Source of the DNA: Caulobacteraceae bacterium
GTDB taxonomy: Bacteria; Pseudomonadota; Alphaproteobacteria; Caulobacterales; Caulobacteraceae
Length of the DNA stretch: 64,000 bases
Reading direction: 5' to 3'
NCBI GenBank assembly: GCA_947475415.1
Contig: CANJLH010000004.1
Location: 124,001-188,000 of the forward strand
This document shows, piece by piece, positions 26,523-35,801 of the stretch; position 1 is the first letter of the stretch; the number at the start of each line of letters is the position of its first letter. The translations under genes and the position numbers were made by a program. The notes under the pieces were generated by a model. That model saw only the letters and a program-made list of their open reading frames with translations. It had not been told where the DNA came from and ran no database searches.

Positions 26523-27790
26523 AAGCGCTCTGTCGCGACTGTCTGCGGACCTTCGAAACGCCGGCTAAACGGTGTCCAGGGTGCGGCTCGCCGCGCATGA
26601 TCGCGCATGAAGATCTAGGGCGGTTGCATATCGCCCACATGGACTGCGACGCCTTCTACGCCTCGGTGGAAAAGCGGGACCGTCCCGAACTTCGTGACTG
26701 TCCGGTAATCGTCGGTGGCGGCAAGCGCGGCGTGGTCACCACCTGTTGTTACATCGCCCGATTGTTTGGAGTGCGCTCGGCGATGCCCATGTTCAAGGCG
26801 CTGAAGGCCTGCCCCGAGGCGGTGGTCATCAAGCCGGACTTCGCCAAGTATCGTACCGAGAGCCGACGAATTCTGGGCATGGCGGCGGAACTTACGCCGC
26901 TGATCCAGCCCCTGTCGCTGGATGAGGCCTGGATGGATCTGGCTGGCACCGAGCGGCTGCATGGCGCCGCGCCAGCGGTGACCCTGGCGAAACTGCAGGC
27001 GCGAATCGAAGCTGAGGTGGGGCTCTCGGTGTCAATCGGGCTGGCGGCAAACAAGTTCCTGGCCAAGATCGCCTCGGATCTTGACAAGCCGCGGGGATTC
27101 TCAGTGATCGGCCAGGACGAGGCGCAAGCGTTCCTTGCTCCAAGACCCGTTGCGATTCTGCCGGGCGTAGGTCCGGCAATGGTCCGCTCCTTGGCCCAAG
27201 CGGGGTTCACCACCGTCGGCGACTTGGCGTGCGCGGAACCACGGCGGTTGGCCGACGCCTTTGGAGCGCACGGCCTAAGGCTGCACGGACTTGCCCTGGG
27301 GCGCGACAGCCGCGCAGTGGAACCCGATCAAACCCGAAAAGGGATTAGCGCAGAAACCACCTTCAACGACGATCTCAAGAGCGTTGGTGATCTTGAGGAT
27401 CGCCTCGCCCCGCTATGCGAGCGGGTCGCCGCTCAGGCCCGCGCGGCAGGAGTGGCGGGACGGGTGGTGACACTGAAACTGAAGACCGCGGACTTTCGGA
27501 TCGTGACCCGCCGTCGCGCGCTAAGGGCCCCCACCCAGACGGCGCGATTGCTTTTTTCAGTCAGCCGCGAGCTGCTGGCGGCCGAAATCGATGGCCGCAG
27601 TTGGCGGCTGGTCGGCGTGGGGGTGAGCGAGTTGATCGACGCCGACACCGTCGAGCATGACTTCTTCGACGACGCCGAGCGCCGCTCCCTGGCCGGGGAA
27701 CGCAGCGCCGATGCGATTCGCGCCCGGTTCGGCGCCAGGTCGCTTACCACCGGCCGCGCGCTAAAGGTGCGCGTCGCGCGAGCAGATTGA
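26519..27790 (+). CDS. dinB: DNA polymerase IV with N-terminal zinc ribbon
   Basis: 423 aa, GTG start. Residues 4-24 form a C4 zinc ribbon (CRDC...CPGCG). The Y-family catalytic motif [15 protein letters not shown] begins near residue 40, followed by SLDEAWMDL with the second acidic pair, helix-hairpin-helix [13 protein letters not shown] and the little-finger domain. It is an error-prone translesion polymerase. E. coli DinB lacks the ribbon; several alphaproteobacterial DinB proteins have it. No LexA box was recognised upstream, and it is probably expressed from a HAD-ROK-dinB transcript. Confidence 0.94.
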   Translation: MKALCRDCLRTFETPAKRCPGCGSPRMIAHEDLGRLHIAHMDCDAFYASVEKRDRPELRDCPVIVGGGKRGVVTTCCYIARLFGVRSAMPMFKALKACPEAVVIKPDFAKYRTESRRILGMAAELTPLIQPLSLDEAWMDLAGTERLHGAAPAVTLAKLQARIEAEVGLSVSIGLAANKFLAKIASDLDKPRGFSVIGQDEAQAFLAPRPVAILPGVGPAMVRSLAQAGFTTVGDLACAEPRRLADAFGAHGLRLHGLALGRDSRAVEPDQTRKGISAETTFNDDLKSVGDLEDRLAPLCERVAAQARAAGVAGRVVTLKLKTADFRIVTRRRALRAPTQTARLLFSVSRELLAAEIDGRSWRLVGVGVSELIDADTVEHDFFDDAERRSLAGERSADAIRARFGARSLTTGRALKVRVARAD

Positions 27791-27936
27791 GCGCATCCGG
27801 CCAAGATAAGGCCTGGAAAGGCCGCTGCTGGAAGCGTAATCGGGCCTGCGCGACAAATGGGCTCTTTCAAACTGAGCCAATTTCCATATCTATTTCCGTT
27901 CAGGGCGGTTTTGCGCACGCCCCAGGAGATCGGTCG

Positions 27937-28266
27937 ATGGCCGAGCGAAAGCAAGGTGATCAGGATACGGGCGTACGCTCGACCGTGATCACTCAGACGA
28001 AACCGAAGACGCAGAAGCCGTCGCTTTACCGCGTTCTGCTCCTGAATGACGACTACACGCCTATGGAGTTCGTCGTTTATGTGCTTGAGCAGTTTTTCAA
28101 CAAGTCGCGCGAAGATGCGACCCGGATCATGTTGCACGTCCACCAGCACGGTGTCGGCGTTTGCGGCGTGTTCACGTACGAAGTGGCGGAAACAAAGGTG
28201 GCCCAGGTCGTAGACGCAGCCCGGCGTCATCAGCACCCCTTGCAGTGCACCATGGAAAAGGATTGA
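27937..28266 (+). CDS. clpS: ClpS adaptor for ClpA
   Basis: 109 aa from ATG 27937 with CAGGAG upstream; the frame is open further upstream but lacks a site. The family core [24 protein letters not shown] (about 30-53), [22 protein letters not shown] is intact, including the acidic and hydrophobic N-degron pocket. ClpS delivers N-end-rule substrates to ClpAP. It lies 8 bases upstream of the clpA TTG start, so the pair is an operon. A 146-bp gap precedes it and should hold the promoter. Confidence 0.96.
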   Translation: MAERKQGDQDTGVRSTVITQTKPKTQKPSLYRVLLLNDDYTPMEFVVYVLEQFFNKSREDATRIMLHVHQHGVGVCGVFTYEVAETKVAQVVDAARRHQHPLQCTMEKD

Positions 28267-28274
28267 GGCCAAGC

Positions 28275-30620
28275 TTGCCCTCGTTTTCGCGCCAACTCGA
28301 AGAATCCCTCCACCGCGCGGTGGCCTACGCGAACCAGCGTAAGCATGAATACGCGACCCTGGAGCACCTGCTCTTGTCCCTTGTCGATGATGAGGACGCC
28401 GCTGGGGTGATGAAAGCCTGCGAGGTGGATATTCCGGCGCTTCGCACCACGCTCAACAACTATGTGGACAACGAACTGCGCTCCCTGGTGGTTGACGACG
28501 GTGAGGATGCCAAGCCGACCTCGTCATTTCAGCGGGTGATCCAGCGGGCTGTGATCCACGTCCAGTCGTCGGGCCGCGAGGAAGTAACCGGCGCCAATGT
28601 GCTGGTGGCGATCTTCTCCGAGCGCGAAAGCCATGCCGCCTATTTCCTGCAGGAGCAGGACATGACCCGTTACGACGCGGTCAACTATATCGCACACGGC
28701 ATCGCCAAGAAGGCCGGAGCCTCCGAAGCCAAGCCTGTTAAGGGCGCCGACGAGGACGAAAAGCCGGCGGTGAAAACTGGTGGCGAAGCGCTGGACGCCT
28801 ATTGCGTCAACCTCAATGAGAAAGCCAAACAGGGGAAGGTCGACCCTCTCATTGGCCGGGCCGCAGAGGTGGAACGCTGCATCCAGATCCTCTGCCGGCG
28901 CACAAAGAACAACCCGCTGCTGGTGGGCGATCCTGGCGTTGGTAAGACCGCAATCGCCGAGGGCTTGGCCCGCAAGATCGTCAACAAGCAAGTTCCGGAA
29001 GTTCTGGCCGGCTCCACCATCTTCTGCCTGGACATGGGGTCTCTGCTGGCTGGCACCCGCTACCGCGGCGATTTCGAGGAACGCGTGAAGCAGGTGGTCA
29101 AGGAGTTGGAGAACCACCCCGACGCCATCCTGTTCATCGACGAGATCCACACGGTGATCGGAGCGGGCGCTACCTCCGGCGGCGCCATGGACGCATCGAA
29201 CTTGCTGAAGCCAGCCTTGGCGTCAGGCAGCCTTCGCTGCATGGGCTCAACAACCTACAAGGAGTTCCGCCAGCACTTCGAGAAGGACCGGGCGCTGGTG
29301 CGACGGTTCCAGAAGATCGATGTCAACGAACCCACTGTCGAAGACACGATCAAGATCCTCAAGGGCCTGAAAACCTACTATGAGGAATTCCATAAGCTCC
29401 GCTACACGGCTGACGCCATCAAGGCAGCGGTGGAACTGTCGGCCAAATACATCACCGACCGCAAGCTGCCCGACAAGGCGATCGACATCATCGACGAGGC
29501 TGGCGCCAGCCAGATGCTTTTGCCGGAAGGCCGCCGCAAGAAGGTGATTGGAGTGAAGGAAGTGGAGACGGTGGTCGCCAAGATCGCCCGCATCCCTCCC
29601 AAGTCGGTGTCAAAGTCCGACACCGAATCCCTACGGCAGCTGGAGACCGACCTGAAGCGGGCGGTCTACGGCCAAGACGACGCCATCGACCAGCTCTCCT
29701 CAGCCATGAAAATGGCGCGGGCAGGCCTGCGGGACGCCAACAAGCCGATCGGCTGCTATCTGTTCACTGGACCTACCGGCACGGGCAAGACCGAAACGGC
29801 CCGTCAACTGGCAGCAACGCTCGGCATCGAGCTTCTGCGCTTCGACATGAGTGAATACATGGAGCGCCACACGGTGAGCCGCCTGATCGGCGCGCCGCCC
29901 GGCTATGTGGGCTTCGATCAGGGCGGGCTGCTTACGGATGCCGTCGACCAACATCCCCACGCCGTGGTCCTGCTGGACGAAATCGAGAAGGCGCACCCTG
30001 ACGTCTTCAACATTCTGCTGCAGGTCATGGACCATGGGGTGCTGACCGACGCCAATGGCAAGAAGGTCGATTTCCGCAACGTGGTCCTGATCATGACCAC
30101 CAACGCCGGCGCTTCAGACGCTCAGCGGCAGTCGATCGGCTTCGGACGCGGTAAGGCCGAAGATGAGGCCGATGAGGCGATCAAGCGCCTGTTCACCCCC
30201 GAATTCCGCAATCGCCTGGATGCGGTGGTCGGCTTCAAGCCCTTGTCGCCGGAAATCATTCGCCAGGTGGTGCAGAAGTTCGTCATGCAACTGGAGGCTC
30301 AACTCGCAGACCGCCATGTGACGATCGAAACCTCGGATGAAGCCGCGGACTGGCTGGCCAAAAACGGCTTCGATGAACTTTATGGGGCTCGGCCGCTGGC
30401 CCGGGTCATCCAGGAACACATCAAGAAGCCGTTGGCCGACGAGATCCTGTTCGGGAAGCTGGTTAAGGGCGGCCACGTAAAAGTGGTGCTGCGCGACGGC
30501 AAAATCGGCTTCGACATCGAAGGACAAACTCACACCCCCGGCTCGCCGCAGATCGAACGGCCGAAAAGGCATGGCCTGCGAGACACCGCCGAGGATCCGG
30601 CGCCCGAACTGGCGGACTGA
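28275..30620 (+). CDS. clpA: ATP-dependent Clp protease ATPase subunit ClpA, TTG start
   Basis: 781 aa. The conserved N-terminus PSFSRQLEESLHRAVAYANQRKHEYATLEHLL begins right after TTG 28275, with TGAGG 6 bases upstream overlapping the clpS stop region. An ATG at 28161 lies inside clpS and is rejected. The order is the Clp N-domain, AAA1 (Walker A GDPGVGKTA), AAA2 (GPTGTGKTE) and a C-terminal sensor-2 region. A ClpP-binding IGF-like loop is visible as QSIGFGRG. It unfolds and feeds substrates to ClpP. A very strong terminator follows. Confidence 0.96.
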   Translation: MPSFSRQLEESLHRAVAYANQRKHEYATLEHLLLSLVDDEDAAGVMKACEVDIPALRTTLNNYVDNELRSLVVDDGEDAKPTSSFQRVIQRAVIHVQSSGREEVTGANVLVAIFSERESHAAYFLQEQDMTRYDAVNYIAHGIAKKAGASEAKPVKGADEDEKPAVKTGGEALDAYCVNLNEKAKQGKVDPLIGRAAEVERCIQILCRRTKNNPLLVGDPGVGKTAIAEGLARKIVNKQVPEVLAGSTIFCLDMGSLLAGTRYRGDFEERVKQVVKELENHPDAILFIDEIHTVIGAGATSGGAMDASNLLKPALASGSLRCMGSTTYKEFRQHFEKDRALVRRFQKIDVNEPTVEDTIKILKGLKTYYEEFHKLRYTADAIKAAVELSAKYITDRKLPDKAIDIIDEAGASQMLLPEGRRKKVIGVKEVETVVAKIARIPPKSVSKSDTESLRQLETDLKRAVYGQDDAIDQLSSAMKMARAGLRDANKPIGCYLFTGPTGTGKTETARQLAATLGIELLRFDMSEYMERHTVSRLIGAPPGYVGFDQGGLLTDAVDQHPHAVVLLDEIEKAHPDVFNILLQVMDHGVLTDANGKKVDFRNVVLIMTTNAGASDAQRQSIGFGRGKAEDEADEAIKRLFTPEFRNRLDAVVGFKPLSPEIIRQVVQKFVMQLEAQLADRHVTIETSDEAADWLAKNGFDELYGARPLARVIQEHIKKPLADEILFGKLVKGGHVKVVLRDGKIGFDIEGQTHTPGSPQIERPKRHGLRDTAEDPAPELAD

Positions 30621-30647
30621 TCGCCTTTCCTGTCGACATATAGTTGG

Positions 30648-30678
30648 GCCCTGGTCGCATCGCGACCAGGGCTTTTTT
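30648..30678 (+). terminator. rho-independent terminator of clpS-clpA
   Basis: A perfect 11-bp stem, GCCCTGGTCGC (30648-30658) with GCGACCAGGGC (30662-30672), and a 3-nt ATC loop are followed by TTTTTT (30673-30678). It sits just before the convergent HIT gene stop. Confidence 0.95.
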
Positions 30679-30679
30679 G

Positions 30680-31120
30680 TCAGGCGATGTTTGCGGCGAT
30701 GCGCGATGCAAGCGCCTTCAGTTCATTTACATCGGCCATGCCGCCACCATGGCGGCCGAGCGCCACGCCGTCCCAACGTGGAATGATGTGGACGTGCAGG
30801 TGGAACACGGTCTGGCCCGCCGGCGCGCCGTTGAACTGGGAAATCATCAGTCCGTCGGGTTTGAGCGCCGTTCGAATTGCGCGGGCGACACGTTGCACAC
30901 CGAGCATCAGCGGCGCCAGAATCTGCGGCTCTTCCTCCAGATAGTTGCGGGCCCGGCTGTGCTTAGGAATCACAAGGGTGTGGCCCTTGCTCTGTGGAAA
31001 GGCATCCATGAAGGAAAATACGTGTTCATCCTCGAAAACCTTGGCGGCTGGGACCTCGCCACGCAAGATTTTGGCGAAGATGTTGGCCTCGTCGTAGGTT
31101 CCGTCCAGGCTCATCGCCAA
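30680..31120 (-). CDS. HIT family nucleotide-binding protein
   Basis: 146 aa with GGGAG 6 bases before ATG 31120. The histidine triad HLHVHIIPR lies near residue 105-113 and the HIT N-terminal pattern IFAKILRGEVPAAKVFEDE is at 14-32. Such proteins hydrolyse nucleoside phosphoramidates or dinucleoside polyphosphates. This is the bacterial Hint/HinT-like branch. It is monocistronic and convergent with clpA. Confidence 0.92.
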   Translation of the reverse strand: MAMSLDGTYDEANIFAKILRGEVPAAKVFEDEHVFSFMDAFPQSKGHTLVIPKHSRARNYLEEEPQILAPLMLGVQRVARAIRTALKPDGLMISQFNGAPAGQTVFHLHVHIIPRWDGVALGRHGGGMADVNELKALASRIAANIA

Positions 31121-31181
31121 CTCCCGCTGCTGATGCGCCTTATCCTAGCAAGTCCGGTTCTCACTGGCGAACGCTGCTGCC

Positions 31182-32345
31182 TTATCCCCCCTGCCGGAAG
31201 GGAGAGTACTCCTCCGCCAGCCATTCCATTTCGCCCTCCACGGCGGCGCGTTCGCGGCGGACAAAATCCTCCACGGGTCCACGCAGGGCCGGATCGGCGA
31301 TGTAGTGAGCGGAGTAGACCGGGCTCGGCAGGTAGCCGCGGGCTATCTTGTGTTGGCCTTGGGCGCCGGCCTCAACACGAGTGAGCCCGCGGCCGATCGC
31401 CCATTCAATCGCCTGATAATAGCAAAGTTCGAAGTGCAGGAATGGCACGTTCTCGGTCGCGCCCCAATTGCGACCATAAAGACAATCGCCACCGATCAAG
31501 TTGAGCGCGCCAGCGATCCATTTGCCCCCGCGCTTGGCCATCACAAGTAGAACATTATCGGCCATGCGCTCACCCAGCAGGCTGAAAAACAGGCGATTCA
31601 GGTAGGGGCGCCCCCATTTCCGATAACCGGTATCCATATAGAACGCGAAAAAAGCATCCCAATGTTCCTCATTGATCGCCTCACCGGTGAGGGCGAAAAT
31701 TTCCAATTCGGCTTGGGCATCACGCCGCTCCCGTCGGATAGTTTTGCGTCGCCCTGACGAAAGGCTCGCCAGGAAATCATCGAACGTTGCATAGCCCTGA
31801 TTCAACCAGTGAAATTGCTGGCCCTGGCGCAGGGCGAGTCCCTGTTCCCCCATCCAGCGCCATTCATCCTCTCGGGGGAAGTTCACATGCAGAGATGATG
31901 CGCCATAGCGGTCGCAAAGATTGATGGCGCCTGCGAGTAGCGTCTTGCGAGCGGCGTCCACATCAACATCCGGTCGCACCAGCAGCCGCGGACCGGTCGC
32001 CGGAGTAAACGGCGCCGCTGACAGAAGCTTTGGATAGTATCGCCCCCCCGCACGCTCATAAGCATCGGCCCAGCTGTGGTCGAAAACATATTCACCCTGG
32101 CTGTGGGACTTCAGATAAAGTGGAGCTACGGCGGCGATGCGGCCGGTCTCGTCGGCGACAGTAAGATGCTGTGGCCCCCAACCGGTGGTTTCGACCGCGC
32201 AACCAGATTCCTCAACGACGCCCAGGAATTCGAAAGATATAAAGGGGTTCCTGGAATAGATGGGGTTGTTGGCGCAGTCATTCCAAGCCGAACTGCCAAT
32301 CTCGGCGATGCGCCGATGAACCTTGACTTCAGACTTCAGCGCCAT
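31182..32345 (-). CDS. GNAT-fold COG3146 family protein (DUF482)
   Basis: 387 aa from ATG 32345; a start at 32393 would overlap the upstream GDPD gene. The pattern NPIYSRNPFISFEFLGVVEESG, then SWADAYERAGGRYYPKL, EDEWRWMGEQGLALRQGQQFHW and ARGYLPSPVYSAHYI is that of the widely conserved COG3146 proteins, which have two GNAT-like domains akin to FemABX transferases. A role in peptidoglycan or amino-acyl transfer has been proposed, but the substrate is unknown. It is likely in one operon with RidA and GDPD. Confidence 0.85.
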   Translation of the reverse strand: MALKSEVKVHRRIAEIGSSAWNDCANNPIYSRNPFISFEFLGVVEESGCAVETTGWGPQHLTVADETGRIAAVAPLYLKSHSQGEYVFDHSWADAYERAGGRYYPKLLSAAPFTPATGPRLLVRPDVDVDAARKTLLAGAINLCDRYGASSLHVNFPREDEWRWMGEQGLALRQGQQFHWLNQGYATFDDFLASLSSGRRKTIRRERRDAQAELEIFALTGEAINEEHWDAFFAFYMDTGYRKWGRPYLNRLFFSLLGERMADNVLLVMAKRGGKWIAGALNLIGGDCLYGRNWGATENVPFLHFELCYYQAIEWAIGRGLTRVEAGAQGQHKIARGYLPSPVYSAHYIADPALRGPVEDFVRRERAAVEGEMEWLAEEYSPFRQGG

Positions 32346-32358
32346 CGGGTAGGGAGCC

Positions 32359-33105
32359 TCACGCGGCAAATCCCTCGAAGATAAAGTTGTCACAGTGAGG
32401 CTTCAAATCCGCCCACTGCTCGGGGCCGCGTACGGTCCAGGCGACGATGGGCAAACCCTTGGCGCGATGGGCGGCGGCGGCATCGCTGGGTAACATATCC
32501 ACGCCCAGCGCCAAGAAATGCGGCCGCGCGATTTTTACGTGTTCCAACCGCGCGAACGCCTTGCGCTGCTCCTCGGCCAAGTGTGGCGCATTGCGGTAGC
32601 GGTCGGAGTCCAGGCCTCGCAGAACACCAGGAAAGCGGTCAGCGAACCAAGCGTGGGAATAGGGATTGAAGCCGATTACCGCCAAGGGACCTGCGTGGTC
32701 GATTATGATTTCATGGACCCGCTGTTCCAGGCGGCCGACATCTCCGTAGGGTGTCTTGAGCTCAATATGGACCATGGCGCGGTGGCCGATAAGGGTCAGC
32801 ACCTCCAACAAGGTTGGAATGCGTTCGTCAGTCCCCGATAGGCGTACCTGAGCCAGATCCGCAGCGGTGCGGTCACGCAACCGCCCGGGCTGTCCGGTCA
32901 GTCGCTGCAGATCATCGTCGTGGAAGACCATCGCCTCGCCGTCCGCCGACAGTTGGACATCCAACTCGACGCCATAACCTCCTGCGCAGGCCGCTTGAAA
33001 CGCCGCCTGTGAATTCTCAGGAGCCCCCCCGGGACTCCATAGGCCGCGATGGGCCACCGGCGGGTGGAACAGATGCTCCCAAGCCGCGCCGAACTGGTCC
33101 TTCAC
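32359..33105 (-). CDS. glycerophosphodiester phosphodiesterase
   Basis: 248 aa TIM-barrel enzyme. HRGLWSPGGAPENS (about 19-32) holds the first catalytic His and the Glu/Asn metal site. VELDVQLSADGEAMVFHDDDLQRLTG carries the ExD pair and the second His. It cleaves glycerophosphodiesters to glycerol-3-phosphate and an alcohol. There is no signal peptide, so it acts in the cytoplasm. It overlaps the RidA gene by ATGA and precedes the COG3146 gene. Confidence 0.93.
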   Translation of the reverse strand: MKDQFGAAWEHLFHPPVAHRGLWSPGGAPENSQAAFQAACAGGYGVELDVQLSADGEAMVFHDDDLQRLTGQPGRLRDRTAADLAQVRLSGTDERIPTLLEVLTLIGHRAMVHIELKTPYGDVGRLEQRVHEIIIDHAGPLAVIGFNPYSHAWFADRFPGVLRGLDSDRYRNAPHLAEEQRKAFARLEHVKIARPHFLALGVDMLPSDAAAAHRAKGLPIVAWTVRGPEQWADLKPHCDNFIFEGFAA

Positions 33106-33563
33106 AGGACCTGCACCACGGCGTCGACTTCGACCGCAAAATTCATAGGCAGGCGGTATACGCCCACCGCAGACCGGGCGTGACGACCCGCATTGCCGAA
33201 AGTCGCCACCATAAGATCGGAGCAGCCGTTCACAACCTGGGGAATCTGGAGGAAATCCGGCCCTGCCTGCACAAAGCCGGCAAGCTTAACAACACGAACT
33301 ATACGGCTGAGATCCCCCTCGCAGGCTGCCTTCATCTGCGCGATGAGATTGATTCCGCAAATCCGGGCAGCAGCAACGCCCTGGTCAAGGTCGACATCGA
33401 CGCCGACCACGCCGGTAATTCCGCCGCCCTCGTCCGCCGAGATCTGTCCGGAGATGTGGACGAGATCCCCCGTACGCACAAATGGCACATAGTTGGCTAC
33501 CGGCGCGCGCGGTTGCGGAAGCGTTATTCCGAGTTCGGCGAGGCGGGCTTCAAAATTAGGCAT
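33102..33563 (-). CDS. RidA/YjgF family protein
   Basis: 153 aa, somewhat longer than the 128-aa RidA. This is the longer atypical branch, starting FEARLAELGITLPQPRAPVANYVPFVRTGDLVHISGQI. The branch keeps ISGQI, but the RidA catalytic Arg region reads LSRIVRVVKLAGFVQ and the C-terminus has GRHARSAVGVYRLP. Canonical RidA deaminates reactive enamine/imine intermediates; members of this subgroup may have lost that activity or changed substrate. It heads a three-gene operon with GDPD and COG3146 genes. Confidence 0.88.
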   Translation of the reverse strand: MPNFEARLAELGITLPQPRAPVANYVPFVRTGDLVHISGQISADEGGGITGVVGVDVDLDQGVAAARICGINLIAQMKAACEGDLSRIVRVVKLAGFVQAGPDFLQIPQVVNGCSDLMVATFGNAGRHARSAVGVYRLPMNFAVEVDAVVQVL

Positions 33564-33594
33564 GGCGCAGGTCTAACTCTCCCGCACAGATGTG

Positions 33595-33624
33595 AAAAGG
33601 CCCGGGTCGAATGACCCGGGCCTT
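33595..33624 (-). terminator. rho-independent terminator of the phasin gene
   Basis: A perfect 12-bp stem, AAGGCCCGGGTC (33597-33608) with GACCCGGGCCTT (33613-33624), and a 4-nt loop; read on the minus strand it runs into TTTT. It lies 28 bases beyond the phasin stop. Confidence 0.88.
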
Positions 33625-33651
33625 CCAATCTGTTCGACAGCCTAGGTGGGT

Positions 33652-34086
33652 TCAGCGGGCCGCCTGGAAGCGCTCGACCACCGCGGTCACACGCTCATTC
33701 AGAGGCTTCATGCTGTCCTTCAGGCAAGCTGCGACCGTCTCCGACATCTTGCCCATCTCGCCCATGTAGGTTTCGAGTGCGGACTTGGCGTAGGAAGTCT
33801 GCAACTCGATCACTTCCTGCACGGACTTGGCGCCGGCCAGGGACTTCGCAGCGGAGACTTGGCCTTCCAGTGATGCCTTGGAAAAAGCCATCGCCTGGGC
33901 GCCCAGCGTTTCAGCGCCCTTAGTGGCTGCCGTCACGGAAGCGACAACCGCCTCCAGATTCTTCTTGGAGTGGCCGTTGGCGTCGGTCAGGGCTGAGAGA
34001 GATTTCTCGACGGCGTCCTTAAACGCTGTGGCGCCCGCGGCGGTGTATTGGTCAACTGTGGTCTTTACGGTTTCGGCAGCGGCCAT
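33652..34086 (-). CDS. phasin family protein
   Basis: 144 aa, almost wholly helical, with ATG preceded by CAGGAG at 6 bases. The family pattern VKTTVDQYTAAGATAFKDAVEKSLSAL, then LEAVVASVTAATKGAETLGAQAMAFSKASLEGQVSAAKSL and VIELQTSYAKSALE is that of Phasin_2 proteins, which coat polyhydroxyalkanoate granules. Ala/Lys-rich amphipathic helices fit this. No PHA synthase genes are in the window. The upstream gap carries inverted repeats that could bind a PhaR-type repressor. Confidence 0.92.
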   Translation of the reverse strand: MAAAETVKTTVDQYTAAGATAFKDAVEKSLSALTDANGHSKKNLEAVVASVTAATKGAETLGAQAMAFSKASLEGQVSAAKSLAGAKSVQEVIELQTSYAKSALETYMGEMGKMSETVAACLKDSMKPLNERVTAVVERFQAAR

Positions 34087-34406
34087 GTCAGGCTCCTGAG
34101 AGTGTGTGTGGTACGTCCGCGGTCTTATGACGGGCGCGAAACGGATAATCGGGGCAGGTTCGTCGGATCGGCGGGTTGACGCACTGCAGTAATCTCATGT
34201 TGCAGTGCGGCGGTCAAGAAAATTTTTGGTGCAGCGCACCATAATTTCGCGTGGCGAGCGAAATCACGTGATCGTGCCCTGGCGCGGCGCGACAATCGGA
34301 CCAACTTCAAGTCGTGTTTACCATCGCGCAAGGACGTCCAGGGCATGCTAGGGTCTTGCTTGGCTGCCCCCAGGTGGCCTGAACCTTTTGATTCGACGGA
34401 CGAAGC
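34087..34406. promoter_or_regulatory. 320-bp divergent promoter region, phasin/dacA
   Basis: No gene is seen. It contains an inverted repeat GCACTGCA (34181-34188)/TGCAGTGC (34201-34208), and a second short dyad GGTGC-AGC-GCACC (34228-34240), both upstream of the phasin gene. It also has an A/T-rich stretch at 34217-34227. A GATTC lies at 34390-34394, just before dacA. GCTAGGGT at 34349-34356 resembles the Caulobacter -10 (GCTANAWC) for dacA, but no good -35 was found. Confidence 0.5.
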
Positions 34407-35762
34407 ATGTTGAAGCCCGCCCGCCCCCTGTTGCTTAGTATCGGCATTCTCATTGCAGCTATGGTTGCGATGGCGGCGCCGCAGGCCCAGGCTCAGGCGT
34501 CATATCTGCAATTGCCGGCAAACCAGCCGAAGTATGCGGCCATCGTCGTGGACGCGAAATCCGGCGAGGTGCTGTACGCCAAACGCGCGGACAGTCCGCG
34601 TTATCCGGCGTCGATCACCAAGGTGATGACCCTCTATCTGACCTTTGAGGCCCTGGCGTCGGGTAAACTGAGACTCGATGACCGCATCGTTATTTCGCCC
34701 CACGCCGCGGCGCAGTCGCCAACCAAACTGGGGGTAAGCGCCGGAGACTCGGTTTCGGTGAATGAAGCCATGCAGGCCATGGCCATCAAGTCTGCCAACG
34801 ATGTCGCAGTCGCGACGGCGGAGCGCCTGGGTGGCACTGAAAGCCGCTTCGCTGCTCTGATGACTCTTCGGGCCAAGGAGTTGGGCATGGCGGGCACCCG
34901 GTTCGTAAACGCCTCAGGCTTACCGGATTCCCGCCAGATCACGACGGCCCGCGACATCGCGATATTGTCGCGAGCCGTGATGCGCGACTACCCGCAATAT
35001 TATCGTCTGTTCAGCCAGCAACAGTTCGTGTTCCGCGGACAGGTGATGGGCAATCACAATCACCTCCTGGGCCAAATGGACGGCGTGGATGGGCTGAAAA
35101 CAGGCTTCACGAACGCCTCAGGCTTCAACCTCGCCGTTTCTGCGGTTCGCGATGGCCGCAGATTGATCACGGTCGTACTTGGCGGCTCATCACGCATCGC
35201 GCGAGATAACAACGCTCAGGCCCTGCTTGTCACCGGTTTCAGCGTCCTGGAGCGCCGGGCGCGGGGCGAACGGATCACAATAGCGCAGAACCTTTTCGAA
35301 GCTGAACCCACGGGTCAGGTCATGCGCCCCTCCGTGGAACAAGGAGACGACGGCGATCCGGAAGGCATGCGTATCATGCTTGCCGCCGCCGCCCCTCCCC
35401 CGCGCATGGCGCCTGTGAAGATCATTGAGCCGGACCGCGCGGCATTGCGTCGGAACTCAAAGTCAGAGCTGAAAAAGCCCGATACGAAAGCTGACAAATC
35501 GTCCAAGCGCGACACCAAGTCCGAGGGTCACTGGAGTGTCCAGGTCGGCTCATTCAAGTCGAAGTCGGACGCCAAAGAGCAGCTCGCCCTTGTGAAGAGC
35601 CGCTTCGGAAAGCATGTCTCCGGCGCGGATCCCGCAGTGAGCGATAAACAGGGCGGATCCTACCGCAGTCGCTTCAGCGGCATGTCCGAAAAATCGGCGA
35701 AAGCTGCGTGCAGCGCCCTTAAGGCGAAAAAGATGACGTGCCAGGTGGTCGCACCAAGCTAA
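34407..35762 (+). CDS. dacA: D-alanyl-D-alanine carboxypeptidase with SPOR domain
   Basis: 451 aa. A Sec signal peptide (cleavage after AQAQA near residue 31) leads to an S11 serine peptidase with SITK (catalytic Ser near 71), SAN and KTG (DGLKTG) motifs. It removes the terminal D-Ala of peptidoglycan stem peptides in the periplasm. After a Lys-rich linker, the C-terminal SPOR domain (WSVQVGSFKSKSDA...) should bind denuded glycan at division sites; the usual PBP5 C-terminal amphipathic anchor is absent. The SPOR fusion is typical of alphaproteobacterial forms. Confidence 0.94.
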   Translation: MLKPARPLLLSIGILIAAMVAMAAPQAQAQASYLQLPANQPKYAAIVVDAKSGEVLYAKRADSPRYPASITKVMTLYLTFEALASGKLRLDDRIVISPHAAAQSPTKLGVSAGDSVSVNEAMQAMAIKSANDVAVATAERLGGTESRFAALMTLRAKELGMAGTRFVNASGLPDSRQITTARDIAILSRAVMRDYPQYYRLFSQQQFVFRGQVMGNHNHLLGQMDGVDGLKTGFTNASGFNLAVSAVRDGRRLITVVLGGSSRIARDNNAQALLVTGFSVLERRARGERITIAQNLFEAEPTGQVMRPSVEQGDDGDPEGMRIMLAAAAPPPRMAPVKIIEPDRAALRRNSKSELKKPDTKADKSSKRDTKSEGHWSVQVGSFKSKSDAKEQLALVKSRFGKHVSGADPAVSDKQGGSYRSRFSGMSEKSAKAACSALKAKKMTCQVVAPS

Positions 35763-35801
35763 GCGACCCTTCCAGTGACGGTTGATGGTGGCCTCGTCGT
35801 T

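Noticed and set aside
27787..27936. Upstream extension of clpS (50 extra codons)
   Set aside because: The ATG at 27937 has CAGGAG and fits the family length; the extension has no family similarity.
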